Assembly (NCBI GenBank): GCA_950295325.1 | Contig: OX485804.1 | Location: 59,800,533-59,864,532 of the forward strand | From: Polytrichum commune | Taxonomy: Eukaryota > Streptophyta > Polytrichopsida > Polytrichales > Polytrichaceae | Length of the DNA: 64,000 nucleotides | Direction: 5' to 3' | Part shown: positions 50,316 through 62,300 of the stretch, piece by piece | Position numbering within the stretch: position 1 is the stretch's first letter | Layout: each line of letters begins with the position of its first letter | Notes under the pieces: model-generated | What the model saw: the letters and a program-made list of their open reading frames with translations, nothing else | Database searches by the model: none | What the model was told of the DNA's origin: nothing | Position numbers and translations under genes: made by a program

Positions 50316-50639
50316 GACATATTCATAGAGTTTCACATGTGTGGCAAATCTTATTTGTGGTGATTACAAAATCCCATAGTCATAACCAAAATCTCCTTAA
50401 TAGCTAGAGTGACTTAGTGAGTGTACGATGCTTCCACCGGTAGGTTAACCCCGACTATGTTTTGTTGCTTACTTGTTTGCATTTGGGGGAGGGGATTTGA
50501 ACTCGGGGTTTGGGTGTTGGGATGGTTGAGGTTAAACTCGTGGTAAACGAAATGACATGTGTGCTTGTCATTACATCGATCAGTCCAAATGTTACTATTT
50601 AGAGTGACGCAATGCTAGAACTATTTTAACAAGAATGCG

Positions 50640-51000
50640 AATAATCTACCAAGCAAAGTCATTTATGTTCTATAATGTCTTAACAACGTGCTGAACTTTC
50701 ATTGGGAAAAATTGGACTCTTGAGTAAGACATTATTGCACTCCGTAACTCCGAACAACAAAATGCACTAATTGGGATAATCAACATAGTATTCATTTTGA
50801 AGTATGTAGTTGTCCACTTTGAAGCAAAATAAGGCGTCAAAAGATGACTCGCAACTGACGTAGGCTCTTCTACCTTACACCTCAGAAAGTAAGTACTCTG
50901 CCTACCTACAATGACGAGGTTTGAGCTTACAGGCCACGCAGTGCATGATGGCCTGCAAGTTTGCGATTTAAAAAAAAAAAAAAAACTGTGTTGAAATTTC
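50640..51000. repeat. Dispersed repeat family C, copy 2
   Basis: Bases 50650-50790 match 22450-22600. Bases 50790-50950 (gaagtatgtagttgtcc, tctaccttac, aagtaagtact, acaatgacgag) resemble 46990-47120, 47630-47680 and 52490-52560. It spans a minus-strand 150-residue frame that has no recognisable domain. Confidence 0.65.
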
Positions 51001-51708
51001 ACACACAACAAATGTGGAATTTGTAATACAAGGTAGACAACCCTTATCTGGTTACTTTTGTTATTGAGACGCCTATCTTTGAGTGGAATGTGGTTTGTTG
51101 CGGCTCCGAGAACGAGCGTCAAAAATATACATGTTTAAAAGAGATTGAACCGCGTGCTCAAATATGATAACCATTCTAGGCTTTGAGAGAATTCCAGCAA
51201 CGAGGAAGCTGGGGAGGAAGTTGGTAGAGCTGCAAGAACATAACCGGGAAGAGGTTTAATGGTCAACATAAATTTGGGGAGGGCGGGGGGTGTAGGACCA
51301 TGAATGAGCACATAAATCTTCACTTATAGCCCACCCACACCTAGTGGTGCGGGCCGCTAGTGAACGGGTTCTACCGGCACTGGTTACGTCAAGTGGCTTT
51401 TGCTAGCTAAATTGAAGCTAAAAGTGGCCCCTCCTAGTAGGAGCCATTCGTTGGTTTCCCACACCAGTAAGTATGAGTTGTTTATGTGTGTTTTTGCCAT
51501 GTTTTAGTTGTATTTGTTGATGGTGGTTGGTACTCGAGCTGCAGTGACACACGATCGCTATTTACACGACATCATGCTATTCGATAATGAATAAGTTGTT
51601 CATATGAAGTCCAAAAATTAGGAAGAAAGTGGCTACGGCCTTGATTTGGATTTGCCAACCATCATGTCCTAATTGTGTGTTACATATCCTATGAGGAGTG
51701 GGCTAGTC

Positions 51709-52250
51709 AGATAAAGGTAACCGTTCAAGGCCCATTTGCCTTAGGTTTCCATCTTGTCAATAATGACGTTCAAGCTTGTGAGAAACGAAATAACATGTGC
51801 TTGTCATTAGTGTTTAATTTTGAAGTATGTAGCTTTCCATAGCATTACTAAGCCTAGGGCCTAGGCTCCCTTTTCAAATGGGGAGGTTCTTCCACGGATT
51901 TGGACCTCCCTTTGCCAGTGCCGGTGGTGACATGTTGAGTAGGTGTGCCACTCCATGAAGCCCCCCCCCCAAGGAACCTCTAGATAAAGGTAACCATTCA
52001 AGGCCCATCTGCCTTAGGTTTCCATCTTGTCAATAATGACGTTCAAGCTTGTGAGAAACGAAATAACATGTGCTTGTCATTATTTAATTTTGAAGTATGT
52101 AGCTTTCCATAGCATTACTAAGCCTAGGGCCTAGGCTCCCTTTCTAAATGGGGAGGTTCTTCCACAGATTTGGACCTCCCTTTGCCAGTGTTGGTGGTGA
52201 CATGTTGAGTAGGTGTGCCACTCCATGAAACCCCCCCCAAGGAACCTCTC
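51709..52250. repeat. 273-bp tandem duplication, two near-identical units
   Basis: Units at 51709-51981 and 51982-52250 share agataaaggtaacc, aagcctagggcctaggctcc and gtgccactccatgaa and differ at few positions, mainly in the C-run length. This is a recent duplication just upstream of the HD-Zip III leader. Confidence 0.93.
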
Positions 52251-52748
52251 GATTGTTATCCTTAAAAAAAATAAAAAATCCGAGCTGCTAGTTCATTGTG
52301 TCAAAACAAACAATACTCATACTTACTATTGTTCACTATGGAAAGGGAACCCCAACATAAAATGCACATTGTGCATGTTTTCTTCCTAGCCCCATGGTGC
52401 AAGAACCTACTACTATTGAGTAATGTTATGCCACTTCGAGAGCCAAAAAAAAAGAAGTATCGGAGTGGGACCGCTAACGGAAGTGGTGGACGCTTCTACC
52501 TTTAACCTTGTGTAAATAGGCAAGTACTTACCCTTAACTACAGTGACGAGACTGAAGCTTATTAGAGGTCTTGTGGAATTTATGAGATATGGGTTCCGCA
52601 CTTGTCACCAATCCAAGTTCAAGTTTTCACTCCCACTCTCCCTCCCTGCAGGCTTTGCTTGCAAGCTGCCACCTTTCGGTCCAGTCCCCGCCCTCTTCAC
52701 ACACAAACATCACAACAACTCACACCCACAACACACTCGCAGAGAAGA

Positions 52749-52815
52749 GGAAGAAGAAGAAGAAGAAGAAGAAGAAGAGACTCAAGAGCCACGAAGAGAG
52801 AGAGAGAGAGAGAGA
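52749..52815 (+). repeat. GAA and GA microsatellites in leader
   Basis: (GAA)n from about 52749 to 52778 and (GA)n from about 52795 to 52815. GA runs in plant leaders are binding sites for BASIC PENTACYSTEINE/GAGA-binding proteins (established knowledge). Whether they act here is inference. Confidence 0.85.
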
Positions 52816-52880
52816 AAAGTGTTAAGTTAAGCCTTTGCTCTGTAGGTTTGTTGCTGCTGAGTCCATTTGTTGTTGCAGCC

Positions 52881-52973
52881 ATGGCCATCTCATCACACTG
52901 TAAACTGCACCTACCGCCACCGGTGCCCCTTCCCAGGCTGCTCCTGCTGCTCCTACTGCTTCTGGGGATGTGA
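52881..52973 (+). CDS. Possible upstream ORF in leader, 30 codons, Leu-rich end
   Basis: An ATG in a strong context (gcagccatggcc) opens a 30-residue frame that ends at a TGA. The peptide starts MAISSHCKLH, then a Pro-rich stretch, then nine consecutive leucines before GM. The frame is open upstream to 52602, so it is only a discrete upstream ORF if transcription starts downstream of that. A leucine run and a Pro run could also arise from the local CTG/CCN-rich composition. No homologue was recognised. Confidence 0.3.
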   Translation: MAISSHCKLHLPPPVPLPRLLLLLLLLLGM

Positions 52974-52979
52974 TTATGA

Positions 52980-53640
52980 TTATGTGACACCTTTACCAAG
53001 TTATGTGATCCCCTGCTAGGCTTTCTGCATCTTGTATGTTGTTTGGAACAATCCGAACGGTGGGGTGGGGTGGGGTGGGGGGCATCCATCCATCCGGTGG
53101 GTGGTGTTGTTGTTGTTGAGGAAATGTTGTTCTGGGGGGTGTGCTCCCCTGCCAGGGCTTTCTGCATCATCTTGTTGTTTGGAGAATTTTAGCTGAGGGG
53201 GGCGGGCGGGCAGGCGGTAGAGTGTTGATGATGTTGTTTCGGGGGGATGTGATTATGTGACAAACTTTTATGATGTGATCCCCTGCCGGCACTTTCTGCA
53301 TCATCTTTGTTGTTTGGAAAATTTTAGCTACGGGGGCAGGCAGGCAGGCAGGTGGTGGAGTGTTGATGACGATGGTGATTTTGTTGTTGTTGTTGTTCCT
53401 GGGGATTTGACTATGTGACAACTTATGATGTAATCATCCCTTGCTCTTTCTGATTGTTTGTTGTTGAGGAGAATCCAGCTGTGGAGGCCATAAAATTAGG
53501 GGGGTGGAGTGTTGATGATGAGTATGTGAGTATGTGAGTATGTGGCACCTACCTTGTGATGTGATCCCCTGCTCTTTCTGCATCATTGTGCTTGGGAAAT
53601 CCTTCCAGCGGTGGGAGCATTGGGTGGAGTGTTGTTGGTG
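52980..53640 (+). repeat. Degenerate ~137-bp tandem repeat in leader region
   Basis: Five diverged units share the motifs gtgatcccctgc and ctttctgcatcat, then ttgttgtttgg, a G-rich run and gagtgttgatgatg. The ctttctg motif recurs at 53021, 53158, 53292, 53446 and 53574, giving spacings of 137, 134, 154 and 128. The block lies between the GA-rich leader start and the start codon. Confidence 0.8.
53059..53082 (+). other. G-quadruplex-capable run (GGGGT repeats)
   Basis: Four or more runs of four to six G separated by single T, inside the leader tandem repeat. The pattern satisfies the usual G3+N1-7 quadruplex rule. Confidence 0.75.
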
Positions 53641-54281
53641 AGGGAGGGGGCAATTGTTTGTGGTCTGGGTGGGGTTATTGGGGAGGGAGTTGGCAGTTTG
53701 AGAGAGTGAGAGAGTACTGAGAGGTAGGTTCATTGCACTCCCGGCCAGGTCGATAAGTAGGTGGAGATTGAACAGACAACAAGCTTTTAGTTACTGGGAT
53801 TCCCTGGAGCGCCGGAACCAACCAAGAGTGGCAGAGCAAGAGTGCACAACAACAGGTTTATTTCTCTGCAAAGGCGACGGGTTGAGCTGGAAGTAGGTCC
53901 AGCCAAACCGAACCGACCAAGAACTACTTACCTAAGTTATGTACAGCGGCGGCATATGGGTTGAGTGAGCTAGCTTGTTGGATGACGCACTCACTCACTT
54001 TCTGAGCAAGTGATGAGGATGAGGTGAACAAGGCCGGGAGTGCATGCAACCGGGGGTGGGACACGTGCGAGCGAGAGTGTGAGGAAGAGGCCAGGGATGT
54101 TTGAGATTCACTGAATTTCACTGGACTTGGGCAACAGATTCCCACGGTGATGATGATGTGAGTGTTTACACATTCATTCTTGCAAGGAAATCATCAAGCC
54201 CGAAGTCATCGAACTTCTTGGACATCATGGTGTGAAGGCTGGTTCCTCACGGGGATGTGGGTAGGTAGGTTAGCACCAGCA

Positions 54282-54520
54282 AGGAAGGAAGGAAGGAAGG
54301 GAGGAAGGGATGAAGGGGGGATAGGGAGTCTTGCATCAAGATTTTGGTGGCTCTTTTGGTGTTGAGGAGGTCAGTGCTTCAATTCCATCTCTTCATTTAT
54401 ATGTCTTACGTGTTTTCCTCTCTTACATTCTTTTCTTCTTCCAGCCTATTCTTCTTCTATTTCTTCCTTCTCTCACAACTCACTCCGGACATGCTACATC
54501 ATCATCATCATCATCATCAT
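54282..54520 (+). repeat. GGAA and CAT microsatellites in leader region
   Basis: (GGAA)n at about 54282-54303 and (CAT)n at about 54497-54520. Nothing else was recognised between 53700 and 56150 except diffuse pyrimidine tracts. This stretch is probably leader intron. Confidence 0.7.
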
Positions 54521-56161
54521 TCTAACTTCCACCTCGAATCTTTCTTTAGAATTTTGACCCTCCTACATGTGTCTGGAGGCTCCGCCACTACACATGGGCA
54601 TTTCTTCTCTTGTTCCCTAATGGGAGTGCATTACCTACAGTACAGTGGAAGAGAAAGAAAAAGTGCAGAATGTAAGGTGGGTTAGGCCTCCCACATAGTC
54701 AGAGAGTTAAGTAGGTCCTGTTACATTTCCCAGTGTGAGGAGGATAGTCTGAAAAGAGGAAAGAGTGTGAAGATATTTCTTTCACTTTATCTGCTCCACA
54801 TGGTTCGTTAGATGTTGGGATCATGTTGGCTTTACAATGCTAGGGTGAGGTCGCTGCCTGCCACCCACTGGACACTTTAGAGTTTATTCATCCTTGGTGA
54901 TTGATCTGGCCAACTTCTCTTTCGACCTTGAGGGTCCGAGTGCGAGAAAAATATCTCTGAAGAAATCTGTGGCGAGTGAGGAATTGCGAGCACTTTGTTG
55001 ATGCCATTTCCACCAGATTGCTTAAGACTTTGGGTCTTCCACCCTAGCAGTGGAGGAGGACATACCCCATTATTGCATTTCACATACCTGCAGCTCTAGT
55101 TTGAAATCCTTCAGAAAGGCATACTATCGATTTTATTTTTATTTCTGGAGACACATCGGCCGGTGGCGCTCGGGTCGGCTAATGTACATAACCTTGTGCA
55201 GGTTCTTCGTGGACCTGTTAAATGGTGTAGTTGACAAGGAAATAAGCAAAATATAGAGTTGCAATTAGAGTAATGATGGCGGTCTTTTCTTTTGTCAGCA
55301 TAAGAATGAAACATTGCTCAAGCTGGCTAGAAATGTTGTGCAATTTGCCGTGAAGTAGTGAGACCTGAGTTATAAGATTTGTATTCATGTCAAGTGAACT
55401 TTGTGCGGATCTGCAAACATAGCAGTACTAAATTCTCTGCAGTGAAGCACCTCTTGAATCCATCCAACTCTTTTGGCTCCTAGCTCTCCCAGAGCAATGA
55501 ATTTCTACCACAATGTATGTGGTTGTGCCTGGATCTAAATGAGGGTTGCAATGTTATAGCAGGTCAGAGCTCGCGGGAGGGTGTTCCCACTCCTGGCTCA
55601 GCACCCATTTTTGACACCTCAAGAAAGTGCTTGAGAATCTGGAGGTACTCCGTATGGAGCAGATTACCCCAGTCTTGTTTTTGTGGAGGAATGGCTATGA
55701 AATGAAATGAACCTTCAAACTTCATAGCTGATTTTTCATTTGATTGGGCCCCCAGGAAGGCTAAGGCAGGCTGTTATGTGACCTTGGTCCTGCCCTCTTG
55801 AGTGCGCACAGTGGAACTTTTCGTCAGACACTGGGTTTAACATTTCAGCTGATCCGATTTGACTTGAAAATGTTGATCTCCCAATCTGAAGTCTGCTGTA
55901 TTCTAGATGATTTCTTTTGCAAGTCTTAGTGGCTATATATCTGGGTATATTTTAGATCCATCAGTAATGTCCAGGTCATTGTTAGTTGCAGACATACTAG
56001 CTAGGTAAATGAGGTGGTGAGTCTCTTTAGTATTGAATGGTCAGTCCTTTCTAGCTCCCTCCAGTGTATGTTCTTGAGGTTGCTGGTGCCTTTAAAAAGG
56101 ATAAATTTCAATTAACTGACATAGTGCTTAATTTTGTCACTTTGAACATAGGCTTTACACA

Positions 56162-56361
56162 ATGTCTTCTCAAGATGATAGAATCATGGATGCTTCCGGG
56201 AAGTATGTCCGATACACCAATGAACAGGTGGAGGCTCTAGAGCGAGTGTATCACGAATGCCCAAAGCCTAGTTCGATCCGTCGGCAGCAACTTATCAAGG
56301 ACTGCCCCATTCTTGCTCACATTGAACCAAAGCAAATCAAAGTTTGGTTCCAAAATCGACG
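56162..56361 (+). CDS. C3HDZ: HD-Zip III exon 1 (start codon, homeodomain)
   Basis: Encodes residues 1-66 plus two bases of Arg67. This is the homeodomain from GKYVRYT through the recognition-helix motif WFQNR. The start is the only ATG in frame before the domain and lies 12 residues upstream of it, as is usual in this family. A donor GT follows at 56362. The exon-intron junction falls inside the Arg-Arg of the recognition helix. Confidence 0.96.
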
Positions 56362-59300
56362 GTGTGCACCACCCAATAGTTCCTTTTTTCAGACCCACCT
56401 CATTTCTGTTGAAGTGGATATGTAAATTGGTCCTTCAAATAAGTAGTTCCTGTGATGTTGGAATTTCTGGAAGTTCTCACTGCAACTTTGATAGCTTATC
56501 ATGGTGTATAAACACACGTTCACAGCCTTCAAAACATGGTTGTTAATGCAAGCCAACACGTTGGAAACCTTCATGAAGAAATTGATGTCTAATCAGTTGT
56601 ACCTAATCGACTTTTATGATGCTTTGTTCTTGCAGGTGTAGGGAGAAACAGAGGAAGGAAGCCACAAGGCTGGTCAGTGTGAATGCAAAGTTGACAGCCT
56701 TAAATAAGCTTCTTATGGAAGAGAACGAGCGGCTGGCTAAGCATACATCTCAGCTCACTCTGGACAATCATTTTTTACGCCAGCAGTTGCAGCAGCTGCC
56801 GAATTTACCGCCAGGAAGACGGCGTCTTAGAGATCCTGTATGTTTGTCTGACCTATGTTTTTGAAACATCTTGAAAACTAGGTGTGACTTGTGATCTTCC
56901 TTGCTATTGTTGTAACATGAACTTGAGCACTGTAGAGTGGAGTGCAAGGACGCCAATGCCCATAAGAGACTTTGTTGCAGCCTGTGCGCAATATATCGTC
57001 TTGTGTAGAAATTGTTGAGTGTTGGGATTTAATATTTTTTCAGAGGTTTAATTGTTTGAAATGGATTATTCCTAGGGGACATGCAGTATCACTTTGGAGA
57101 GTCACAATCTTCACGAGGGTGAAAGGACTGGAGGATATAATAATACAACCAAATTAGCCTCAACCTAGATTTAGTTCATTCATGTGGGATGGCCAGTAAG
57201 AGGTTCTCTTGCAGTCTGTGGGCAATCTCTTCTTATGTGACAATCGTTTCTTGTCAGGATTTAAGTATGTAGTTGAGAGGTTTAACTTTTTTCAAGGGAT
57301 TACTAAGAGACATGTGGTTACTAAGAGACATGTGGCATTACTTGGGGAGTCACACTCTTCAGGAGGTTAATTGTCAGGATGTCATAATGTTATTGTACTA
57401 CAATCAAATTAGATTCAACCTAGATTTAGTTCATTCATGTGGGAAGGATTTTTTTTTTTGCAGGCTGCAGCTATGGCATCAACTGATACTAGCTCGGATT
57501 CTGTTGTTACGGGTGGTGCTTTGCCCCAACAGCCCACTCCACAACATTCTCCACGCGAATCTAGCCCTGCTGGGTGTGTGTTATCATCAACTGACATCTC
57601 AATTTCTATTGTACTCCACATGATATTAGAGTTATCCTTTAACTCAATGGAACTTTCGTTGGGAGGTGGTCCCCCATGGTTTTCCATTTGTTGGTTTGCA
57701 TATTTTCTTTCCACTTGTGGTGCATTCTTGGAGGTAGTGTTTGAATTTGATTAAAGAGCAACCTATTTCGGTTCATTGAGGGCCAATCTCGTTTTAGCAT
57801 CTCTTGGCATACCAGAATGAGTTTGACCCTTAATGAACTGATATAGAATGCTCTTCTTCCAAACCTCCACGCTGCCTCCAAGCATGCACTAAAAACTTCC
57901 TAAATGTGGAAGGTGTTGTATGCAAAGCAACCAAGTCCTGGTCACAAGGCATGTTGATTTAGAGGATAACTTTATTGTTTTCCATTCTAAGAAACTTCTA
58001 TCTATCTCATCTTAGGAATTCTAAAATGGTTAGGGTGTTCCCAATGTGCATTGGCAGACTGTTGTCTATTGCAGAGGAAACTGTAACTGAATTCATTTCA
58101 AAGGCCACGGGAACTGCAATTGATTGGATTCAGTTACCGGGTATGAAGGTTAGTGTGCTTACATTTAATTTACATTACCAGTTCCTCGATGTTCTGGACT
58201 TCTAGGCTTCTAGTAGTGTTTTTAAAAATACTACTGGAGCAAAAATTGAACTTTAATATCCTCTTAGCTCTTTCTAAGTTCATAGTATATGAGCATAGGA
58301 TCTAGCAGATTGTTATTATCTTTGTGAGGTTCGTGGACAATTATTTAGTCCAGTTTGTAGGACTGTAGCACTGATTTTGCATAATATGTCGTCTTTTTGC
58401 AGCCTGGTCCGGATGCTATTGGCATTGTTGCCATATCTCATGGTTGTCCGGGGGTCGCGGCGCGAGCTTGTGGCTTAGTGGGGCTTGAACCTAGCAAGGT
58501 GTGACTCCAGAATCAACCCCAGATATTTGAAGTTGAATGAGTTTCAGAGACTGTTATCTACCTGATATTGCTATTACATCACAAATTTCCAGGATGGTGT
58601 ATTATATAACTGTAACCATAAAGCTTGATCTAGCGGTATGTGATGTAGTTATGATTTACTATATGCATTATACTTCTGTAACTATTTGCTTCGTAGTAGC
58701 ATAATGGGGGCACGTATTAGAAGAAAAACAAGAGTTTAGCGTAATTCTTACATCAATATTCATGAATTTAAGACGTTAAATAATATTCTGTTGGATTTAC
58801 ATTAGGATCGTGCCTCCAGAAGTTTGTGATGTATAAAGTTCTTTGATAGAAAATTCCTAAAAGATGTCACAATAGCATCTTTTGAAAAGGTGATATAGTT
58901 CTGAATTAGTGAATTTGTTGGGAAACAGGTTGCGGAGCTTTTGAAAGACAGGCCGTCGTGGCTCCCGGACTGTCGCCGTCTGGACATATTGAGTCAATTT
59001 CCAACAGGAAATGGAGGAACTGTTGAGCTTGTGTACACACAGGTATAGCAATTACAGAGAGAAAAATATATGATTGTGATTTCATTACTCTTCTATCATG
59101 GCATTTTCTGCTGTGACTATCACTAAGACCACAACCCCAAGATTGTGGGGTTTTTCTAAACATTGCCTACTGGTACCTTAGTAAATATTTGCACTTCTTT
59201 AGACACCAATGCATCGATAAAAAAGAAGAAATAAATTGTGCTAGCCAATACATTCTAAAGAGCATGCAAGATCATCCATCATTCCAAACATGTTTACATC

Positions 59301-62300
59301 TCTCATGCACTATTTCCTTCTTCAACAGATGTATGCTCCAACTACATTGGCGCCGCCTCGAGATTTTTGCACACTTAGATACACATCCATTTTGGATGAT
59401 GGGAACTGGGTGGTACGTTTTGAATTGATGAAGTTCTTCCACTGGTATTATGCTATTTGTTCCATGCTATGTCTGTCTTGATATACTGCATCTCATTTAC
59501 CTGAGTGTGTTTTGAATATTTAGGCCTTTGAGTGATCAGTGTGAGGAGTGACAAATCAACATTATTTGATATGCGTGCAGGATTCACCTAGGTGGATTGT
59601 CGATAAACCTTGACTTCCAATTTTGCACACTCATGAGCCTCACTAAGCTGGTTTTTGTATATTCAGATCTGTGAGAGATCCTTAACTGGAGCACAGGGAG
59701 GTCCAACTATGCCTTCAGTTCCATCTTTTATCCGAGCAGAGATGTTACCAAGTGGGTATTTAATCAGACCCTGTGATGGAGGTGGATGCATCATCCATAT
59801 CGTTGATCATTTGGACTTGGAGGTGTGCCAATCTTCTAAATTTTTTATAATTGGATTTCTTATCAGCTAAACAAAGCAAGATTTTGATGACACATGTTGT
59901 TGGGGTCAAGAGAAAAAGAGGAATTTGCTTATTATATGAATCTGCTTTTGAGTTTGATGACTGAAGATCTTTGACAAGTGATGATGATGTGAATTGTCTA
60001 CTTATTTGACATTCTCTATGAATAAGGTTTATTTTGTATAGGAGAGAAAATCCACTTCCATGAAGCTTGATGCAGGAGGAATAGGTAGGGAATTGTTGAT
60101 AATACTCACAAAAGTATTTTCAGTTACATGTATATGATTCTTTCATTTGCAAGCATGAACATATTGTTGCCCTAATAAAAAATTTGTTTCTTCATTGCAG
60201 TCATGGAGTGTACCGGAGGTTTTGAGACCTCTGTATGAGTCTTCTGCAGTCCTAGCCCAAAAGACAACAATCACTGTAAGCTTTTCTTTTTATAGAAAAA
60301 TATTGATATCCTCCAAACTCTTGTCACCATTGCAAATTATTTTTGAAATGTTTGCTTATTTACTGGTATATGGTAAATCAGGCTTTGAGGTATCTGCGGA
60401 GGCTAGCTCAGGAATCAAGTGGAGATGTTGGTCCCAGGAGTGGACAGCCTGCTGTTCTGCGCGGTCTCAGTCAGCGTCTTGCTAGGTGAGGAATTTTCCT
60501 GCAGTTATTTTTTGATTTTTTTTTAATCAGGAATCGTCTCATCCAATTAGCAAATGCAATGAATCATGTATATTATCATTTCAAGATTCAGAATCGAAGT
60601 TGAGATGCAAAAAATGAAGGTTCTCCATCTGTTGAACCTAGAATGGTGTCTAGATTTTGAGCACAGAATCCAATTTCCTCATAACACATGTCCTTTTGAT
60701 GTTCATTCTTGACTACAAGCCTGCCACATACCCACTCAAGCATAGGTGTCAAAAAAAAGAAGAGTGACTTCATAAGGCCCACAGACCTTTTATGAGAGAC
60801 TGTTGCAGATGTAATGCTGTGATTACCTGTTTTGCGGACTAGGTTCACCAACACTAATTCTATATATTTCTATGTGAGATGATTATACTTGTTATCTTTC
60901 AAGGATCATGGAGCCCTTGGTCCAAAGCAGGATTAAAAAAAAAGAAATATAATTCTATTCCGAAATGTTTACATCAGGGGGTTCAATCAGGCAGTAAATG
61001 GGTTTGCTGACGATGGCTGGGCAACCACTGTAAGTGACGGCTCGGACGATGTGAGTGTTGTGCTAAATGAAGCTGCCACTACCAAATGTATCAGTGGTCA
61101 AGGTGCCAGCAATAATCTCCTTTCCAATTTTGGGGGAGGCACATTGTGCGCCAAGGCTTCTATGCTTCTTCAAGTGAGCACATTCAACAGCACTCAATTT
61201 CAGTTTTGGCTCGTCTTAAAATGTAAAAGAATATAAGAGTTATCCTTTAACTCAATGACTTTTTTTCAGGGGTTTGTCCCATTGCTTTTCCATTGGTTGT
61301 TTTGCGTACAATCAATAAATTCTTTCCACTTGTGTTGCATTCTTGGAGGTGGTATTCAAATTTGAATGAATAGCTCTCCTTACCAAAGTGAATTTGAAAT
61401 GTCATATAACTTTGGATTTGATTTGTTGTTGTTGTTGTTGTGTGCAGAATGTACCACCAGCAATGCTGATTCAGTTTTTAAGGGAACATCGTTCGGAGTG
61501 GGCGGATTGTGATATTGATGCCGATGCTGCAACAGCTTTTCGGAGTAGCACACGAAATAGCAATGGGTGTCACACCCAGCTTCCTCTATCACTAGCTCAC
61601 TCTGTTGCCCAAGAGGAGGTGAGTTTTTTGTCCTTGTCTTGTTTTGTTAATCTAGACAATATAGCAAGTAATAAAGTTACTTCAATGGATTTTTTTTGTC
61701 AGGAGTTGGTCCTCATGATTTCCCATCGGCTGTTTTGCATACAAAATCAATAATTGCTTTCCACTTGTGGTGCATGTTCGGATGTAGTGTTTGAATTTAA
61801 ACGAAGAGCAGCCTATTTTGGTTCATTGAGGGCCTAACTCATTTTAGCAGACCCAAAATTGAGTTTGACCTAAAATGAGTTTGACCCTCATTGAACCTAT
61901 ATAGAATGTTCTTCAATCAAACCTCCACATCACCTTTAAGCGTGCACTGGAAACTCACCAAACATGGAAAGTGTTGTATGCAAAACAACCAATTCCATAT
62001 TAAAAGTCATGTTGACTTGGAGGATAACTCTAATAATGAATGCTCCCAGCAGCTAGAAGTGAGAAGTGAACCAAAAGAATGGCGTTTTCAAAAACTTCTC
62101 AAAACTGGATGTCTTGGACCTATTGGAATGGAATGAAATGGCAAGTTTTAGCTTGATGATCTTTGGAAAGAGGTATTTTTCATTCCATTAATTTTAATAT
62201 CTAATTATATTGTCCATTCCTACAGTTTCTTGAAGTAGTGAAGTTGGAGAGGCATGGGGGTCCAGTCGACGGAATCCACATCAGAGATAACTTTTTACTT

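Larger units (their letters stand above)
52620..56161 (+). other. Putative 5' leader and leader intron(s) of the HD-Zip III gene
   Basis: From about 52620 the sequence changes to pyrimidine-rich DNA, followed by GAA and GA runs and GT-rich DNA, which is typical of plant leaders. An acceptor-like site (gaacatag, ending 56151) lies 10 bases before the start codon, so at least one leader intron is likely. Many ATGs in between would have to be spliced out or bypassed. The transcription start and leader donor sites cannot be fixed without transcript data. No clear TATA box was found. Confidence 0.5.

Noticed and set aside
50670-51122. Minus-strand ORF of 150 residues
   Set aside because: It spans dispersed repeat family C and an A/T homopolymer that gives a run of Phe. 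No domain recognised.
52602-53170. Long frames through the GAA/GA runs (Lys/Glu/Arg-rich or Leu-rich)
   Set aside because: They are low-complexity translations of microsatellites in the leader. Only the short frame from 52881 has a good start context.
56361-56425. Exon 1 reading on to a stop at 56425 (CAPPNSSFF end)
   Set aside because: This is intron read-through. The family sequence RRCREKQRKEA is restored exactly by splicing 56361 to 56636.
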